A stretch of 64,000 nt of DNA, taken from assembly GCA_019155205.2 (NCBI GenBank), contig JAHNZQ020000010.1:2117606-2181605 (forward strand), given 5' to 3'. Origin of the DNA: Gracilaria vermiculophylla (taxonomy: Eukaryota > Rhodophyta > Florideophyceae > Gracilariales > Gracilariaceae). Shown one piece after another: positions 60,642 to 64,000 of the stretch. The stretch's first letter is position 1; each line of letters begins with the position of its first letter. The notes below the pieces were generated by a model, which was not told where the DNA came from, did not search any database, and saw only the letters and a list, made by a program, of their open reading frames with translations. Position numbers and translations under genes: made by a program.

Positions 60642-60768
60642 TGGGGGGGGGGGGGGGGGCCCCCCCCCGCCCCCCCCGTTTTCCCCCCCCCCCCCCCGCG
60701 CCCGCCCCCCCCCCCCCGCCGCGCGGCGGCGGCCCGCGGCGCGGGGGGGGGGGGGGGGGGGGGGGGGG
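60642..60768. repeat. Alternating poly-G/poly-C block
   Basis: Runs of G, C, C, C and a final 26-nt G-run (60743-60768) follow each other with almost no other bases. Such sequence is typical of failed base calling or collapsed homopolymers, although a real G-quadruplex-prone tract is possible. Confidence 0.8.
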
Positions 60769-60872
60769 ACCATCCCCGAGCGACCCGTTTTCTCCCGCCG
60801 CGCCACTGACCTGCCCCACCACCGCCGTCGCGCGCTTGCAGCGGCACGCATACACGAGCAGCCTCCGGCGCA

Positions 60873-60966
<94 letters not shown>
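60873..60966. repeat. (CCG)n array, about 31 units
   Basis: A near-perfect CCG/GCC triplet array with one ACC interruption near 60,903. It is the opposite strand of the array at 61287-61399. Confidence 0.92.
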
Positions 60967-61285
60967 TCCGCGCCGCGCGGCGCAGCACTGTATTCGAACA
61001 GGACGCCGCCAATTTGGTGCGCCACAATAAATCGCTGACGAGGTGTAAGCTGCGCGCGCTCGACGCCGTGAGAGATACTGTGCGTGCGCGCGAGGAAAAC
61101 GGCGAGGGGGTAAGGGGGGGGGGGCACTCGCAGCGGCGCAGAGCGCGGGTGCAGCAGCGCCACGCCCAATGTGTGCGGCGTGCGCATCGCGCTGTTGCGC
61201 TACTACCCGCCGTCGAGCGGCCGCGCCCCCCCTGCGCGCGGCAGCGGCGGCGCGGCGCGGCCGCGGCGCAGCGGCGCGGCGCAGC

Positions 61286-61286
<1 letters not shown>

Positions 61287-61358
<72 letters not shown>

Positions 61359-61399
61359 AGGCGGCGGCGGCGGAGGCGGCGGCGGCGGAGGCGGCGGCG
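61287..61399. repeat. (CGG)n array, about 37 units
   Basis: A CGG triplet array with a few GGA interruptions towards the right end, 320 bases from a CCG array in the reverse sense. It ends about 90 bases from the zinc-finger gene stop. Confidence 0.92.
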
Positions 61400-61487
61400 C
61401 ATATGTGCCGGATGAAAGTACTCTGAGGGTGCGCGCGCGAGCGTTTATTTTGCACGCGGCGGCGCATTTGCGCGCGCGCCGCCGCGC

Positions 61488-62321
61488 TCAACGCTGCGAG
61501 TTGTGCACGATGCGCTTGTGGCGCACGAGGCTCTGCGCCCAGCCGAACGTCTTGTCGCACACGTCGCAGCGGTACTGGCGCAGCTTCTTGTGCACGTTGT
61601 TGACGTGCGCCTGCATGTGGCTGGGGCGCGTGAACTTGGCGGCGCACTCGGAGCACGAGTGGCGCTGCTCCTCGCCGCCGCCGCCGCTGCGGCCGCGGCC
61701 GCGCGCGCGCGCGGCCGCGCTCACGCGCGCGCCCGACGCCGACGGCGCCGACGGCGACGGCGACTGCGCAGCGGCGGAGGGGCGCGGCGGCGCGGAGGGC
61801 GGCGGCGCCACGGGCGCGTCGGCGGCGGCGGCGGCTGCCGCCGCCGCCGCCGCCACCGCCGCCTCCACGGCCGCGTCGCTGGACAGCGCCGTGATGGCGC
61901 CCGCGCCGTGGCGCGACGGCGGCGCGGACGCAGGCGGCGAGCTGGCGTGCGCGCGCAGGTGGTGGCGCGAGGACGACGACGCGGGCGGCGCGCGCGACGA
62001 CGACGACGACGGCGCGCGCGACGACGACGACGACGACGACGACGGCAGCGCGCGCGACGACGACGGCGCGCGCGACGACGACGGCGCGCGCGACGACGAC
62101 GGCGCGCGCGACGACGACGATGGCGCGTGGTGGCGCGGCTCCGGGTGCGGGTGCGATGAGTGCTCGCGGTGCGAGGCGGGGCGCGCGGGGGCGTCGTGCG
62201 CCGAAGACAGCGAGGTGGTGGGCGTCATGCCGCGCGCGGCGTAGTGGGCGATGATTTCGTGCGAGTCGCGCTCGGCGCGCGAGGCGAAGCGGGCGGCGCA
62301 CAGGCTGCAGATGAACACCAT
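61488..62321 (-). CDS. C2H2 zinc-finger protein with SSSRAP repeats
   Basis: A 277-residue nuclear-type protein with three C2H2 fingers of exact Cx2C-x12-H-x4-H spacing. One lies at the extreme N-terminus (C5, C8, H21, H26: CSLCAARFASRAERDSHEII). A tandem pair lies at the C-terminus (CSECAAKFTRPSHMQAHVNN and CDVCDKTFGWAQSLVRHKRI). Between them are an SSSRAP hexapeptide array (coded by 61974-62132), poly-Ala and a Ser/Pro/Ala linker with GRGRSGGGG. It likely binds DNA through the C-terminal pair, but the target is unknown. The start Met at 62321 opens directly into the first finger; the frame continues upstream through low complexity that belongs to the promoter. It is divergent from CP12. Confidence 0.78.
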   Translation of the reverse strand: MVFICSLCAARFASRAERDSHEIIAHYAARGMTPTTSLSSAHDAPARPASHREHSSHPHPEPRHHAPSSSSRAPSSSRAPSSSRAPSSSRALPSSSSSSSSRAPSSSSSRAPPASSSSRHHLRAHASSPPASAPPSRHGAGAITALSSDAAVEAAVAAAAAAAAAAADAPVAPPPSAPPRPSAAAQSPSPSAPSASGARVSAAARARGRGRSGGGGEEQRHSCSECAAKFTRPSHMQAHVNNVHKKLRQYRCDVCDKTFGWAQSLVRHKRIVHNSQR

Positions 62322-62364
62322 GGGAGAGGAGGGGGGGGGACGGCAATGGCGCGGCGGGGCGATG

Positions 62365-62398
<34 letters not shown>

Positions 62399-63020
62399 TG
62401 GTGGTTGTGGTGGTGGAGGAGGAGGGGGGATGGCGGGGGCGGAGAGATGAGGAGTGTTTTATAGGGCAACGGTGGGGCAGACGGGGAGTGTAATCCGCAG
62501 GGTGGGCGTGCAACGCGGCGCTGTACGCATGGCGGGGCGCGGGGAGGAGGGCGGTGGGCGGTTGGCGGCGGCGATGCGCGGCGGCGGCAACGGCGGCGAG
62601 AGGGGGCGGCGGCGACGATGGCAGCGAGCGACGCGCGAGTGCATCGCGCGACGAAGCGCGCGCCGTTGAGGGACGCGAGGGCGCGCGCGGCGCGCGCGCG
62701 CAGCGGTGCACCGGCGCGCGCAGCAGTGCACTGGCGCGCGGCGCCGTGCAGCGGCGCGCGCACGCGTGGCGCCGGTGCGCGGTGCCGCGGCACCGGCGCG
62801 CGGCGCCGGTGCCGCGGCGGGGTGCGCGGGGGGGGGGGGGCGCGGGCCGCTCGCGCGCGAGCTCGCGCCTCAAAAGCGGCCGCTGCGCGCGCGGGCGCAG
62901 CTCGGGCGCCGCCATCGCGCGCCGCCACCGCCGCTGCCGCCGCCGCCGCCACCACCGCGCACGCACGCCGCCGTCGCTCCGCTCGCCCGCCCGCCCCCCA
63001 ACGTGCGCCCCCGCCCCGCC
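62322..63020. promoter_or_regulatory. Divergent promoter, zinc-finger/CP12
   Basis: About 700 bases between the two starts, extremely GC-rich, with a GGT/GGC triplet patch near 62,360-62,410, alternating GCGC tracts at 62,680-62,820 and a G-run near 62,829. Promoter function is inferred from position. Confidence 0.45.
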
Positions 63021-63667
<647 letters not shown>

Positions 63668-64000
63668 CGCCGCGCCCGCGCCCGCGCCCGCGCCCAGCGC
63701 GCCCCCCGCCGTAAAGCCGCGCGTGTTGCGCCGCGCGCCGCGCGCCGCCGCCGCATTGCTGCCGCTGCGCCAGCCGCGCCCCTTTGTGCTCCACGCCGCC
63801 GCCGCCGCCGCGTTGCGCGCTGCTCCCCCCCCCCCCCCTCCCCCTACCGCGCGCTGCGCCGCCCCGCGGCGCGCGATCCGCCAGTGCACGACGCGCCGCC
63901 GCCGCGCTGCGCGCGCGCTGCTGCCCCCACGCGCGCTGCGCCGCGCTGCGCTGCGCTGCGCGCGCCCCCCCGCGCGCCGCGCCGCGCCGCGTGTGGCGCG
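63668..64000. other. GC-rich right edge
   Basis: The 3' flank of CP12 carries GCGCCC repeats and GCGCTGC tracts. Frames are low-complexity. No gene is recognised, and the next gene may start beyond the window. Confidence 0.4.

Larger units (their letters stand above)
59302..61487. other. Repeat-rich GC spacer without supported gene
   Basis: About 2.2 kb. The left part carries a GCGGGCGGGTCGTA repeat at the APH-like stop and a 52-bp tandem at 59457-59560. The middle has only low-complexity frames. The right holds a homopolymer block (60642-60768) and opposed CCG and CGG arrays. The last ~50 bases are 3' UTR of the zinc-finger gene. A 288-codon frame at 59685-60551 lacks any domain. Confidence 0.45.

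Overview
The window is nuclear DNA of a photosynthetic eukaryote, most likely a mesophilic red alga. About three dozen protein genes can be supported. Nearly all are single open frames with no intron; only three (BLOC1S1-like, HOP1-like and CP12) show clear GT-AG introns. Plastid and mitochondrial functions carry N-terminal targeting sequences (CP12, EPSP synthase, trigger factor, SDHA, OXA1, IF-2). The CP12 transit peptide begins Met-Ala-Phe, matching the N-terminal Phe typical of red-algal and glaucophyte transit peptides. A Golgi GT7 enzyme of chondroitin-synthase type and a starch debranching enzyme also fit a red alga. The lineage is inferred, not proven.

Layout: genes mostly alternate strands, giving divergent pairs with GC-rich shared promoters and tight convergent pairs. 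0-12.8 kb: GSK3 kinase, a small membrane protein, SDHA, a GT2 glycosyltransferase, a HAT/TPR organelle RNA factor, a PHR2-like short photolyase homologue and a SAPS-like protein. 12.8-20.4 kb: a hAT-transposase-derived gene, the GT7 enzyme, EPSP synthase and a cupin. 20.4-35 kb has lower GC and wide spacers: EMC3, BLOC1S1, OXA1, a RoxA-type oxygenase, an EamA transporter, PINX1, an OXLD1-like protein and trigger factor. 35-51.5 kb: a giant debranching enzyme, a small Ser/Pro-rich protein, an F-box protein, IF-2, a degenerate organelle-type tRNA-Leu, an oxysterol-binding protein, a Pol III RPC31-like subunit, a GLTP and a membrane coiled-coil protein. 51.9-64 kb is very GC-rich and repeat-laden: an orphan coiled-coil protein, a small secreted protein, a HOP1 HORMA protein, an APH-fold kinase, a C2H2 zinc-finger protein and CP12.

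Functionally this is an ordinary mixture of housekeeping genes (carbon metabolism, plastid and mitochondrial protein biogenesis, ER and lipid traffic, transcription, meiosis) with no operon or cluster logic. The unusual content is structural: convergent genes whose stop codons touch, a duplicated CP12 first exon embedded in a poly-C intron, opposed CCG and CGG arrays, homopolymer blocks that may be assembly noise, a duplicated AT-hook/BED module in the hAT-derived protein, and recurrent CCAAT-box nonamers in divergent promoters. No CRISPR, prokaryotic insertion sequence, rRNA or viral gene was seen.
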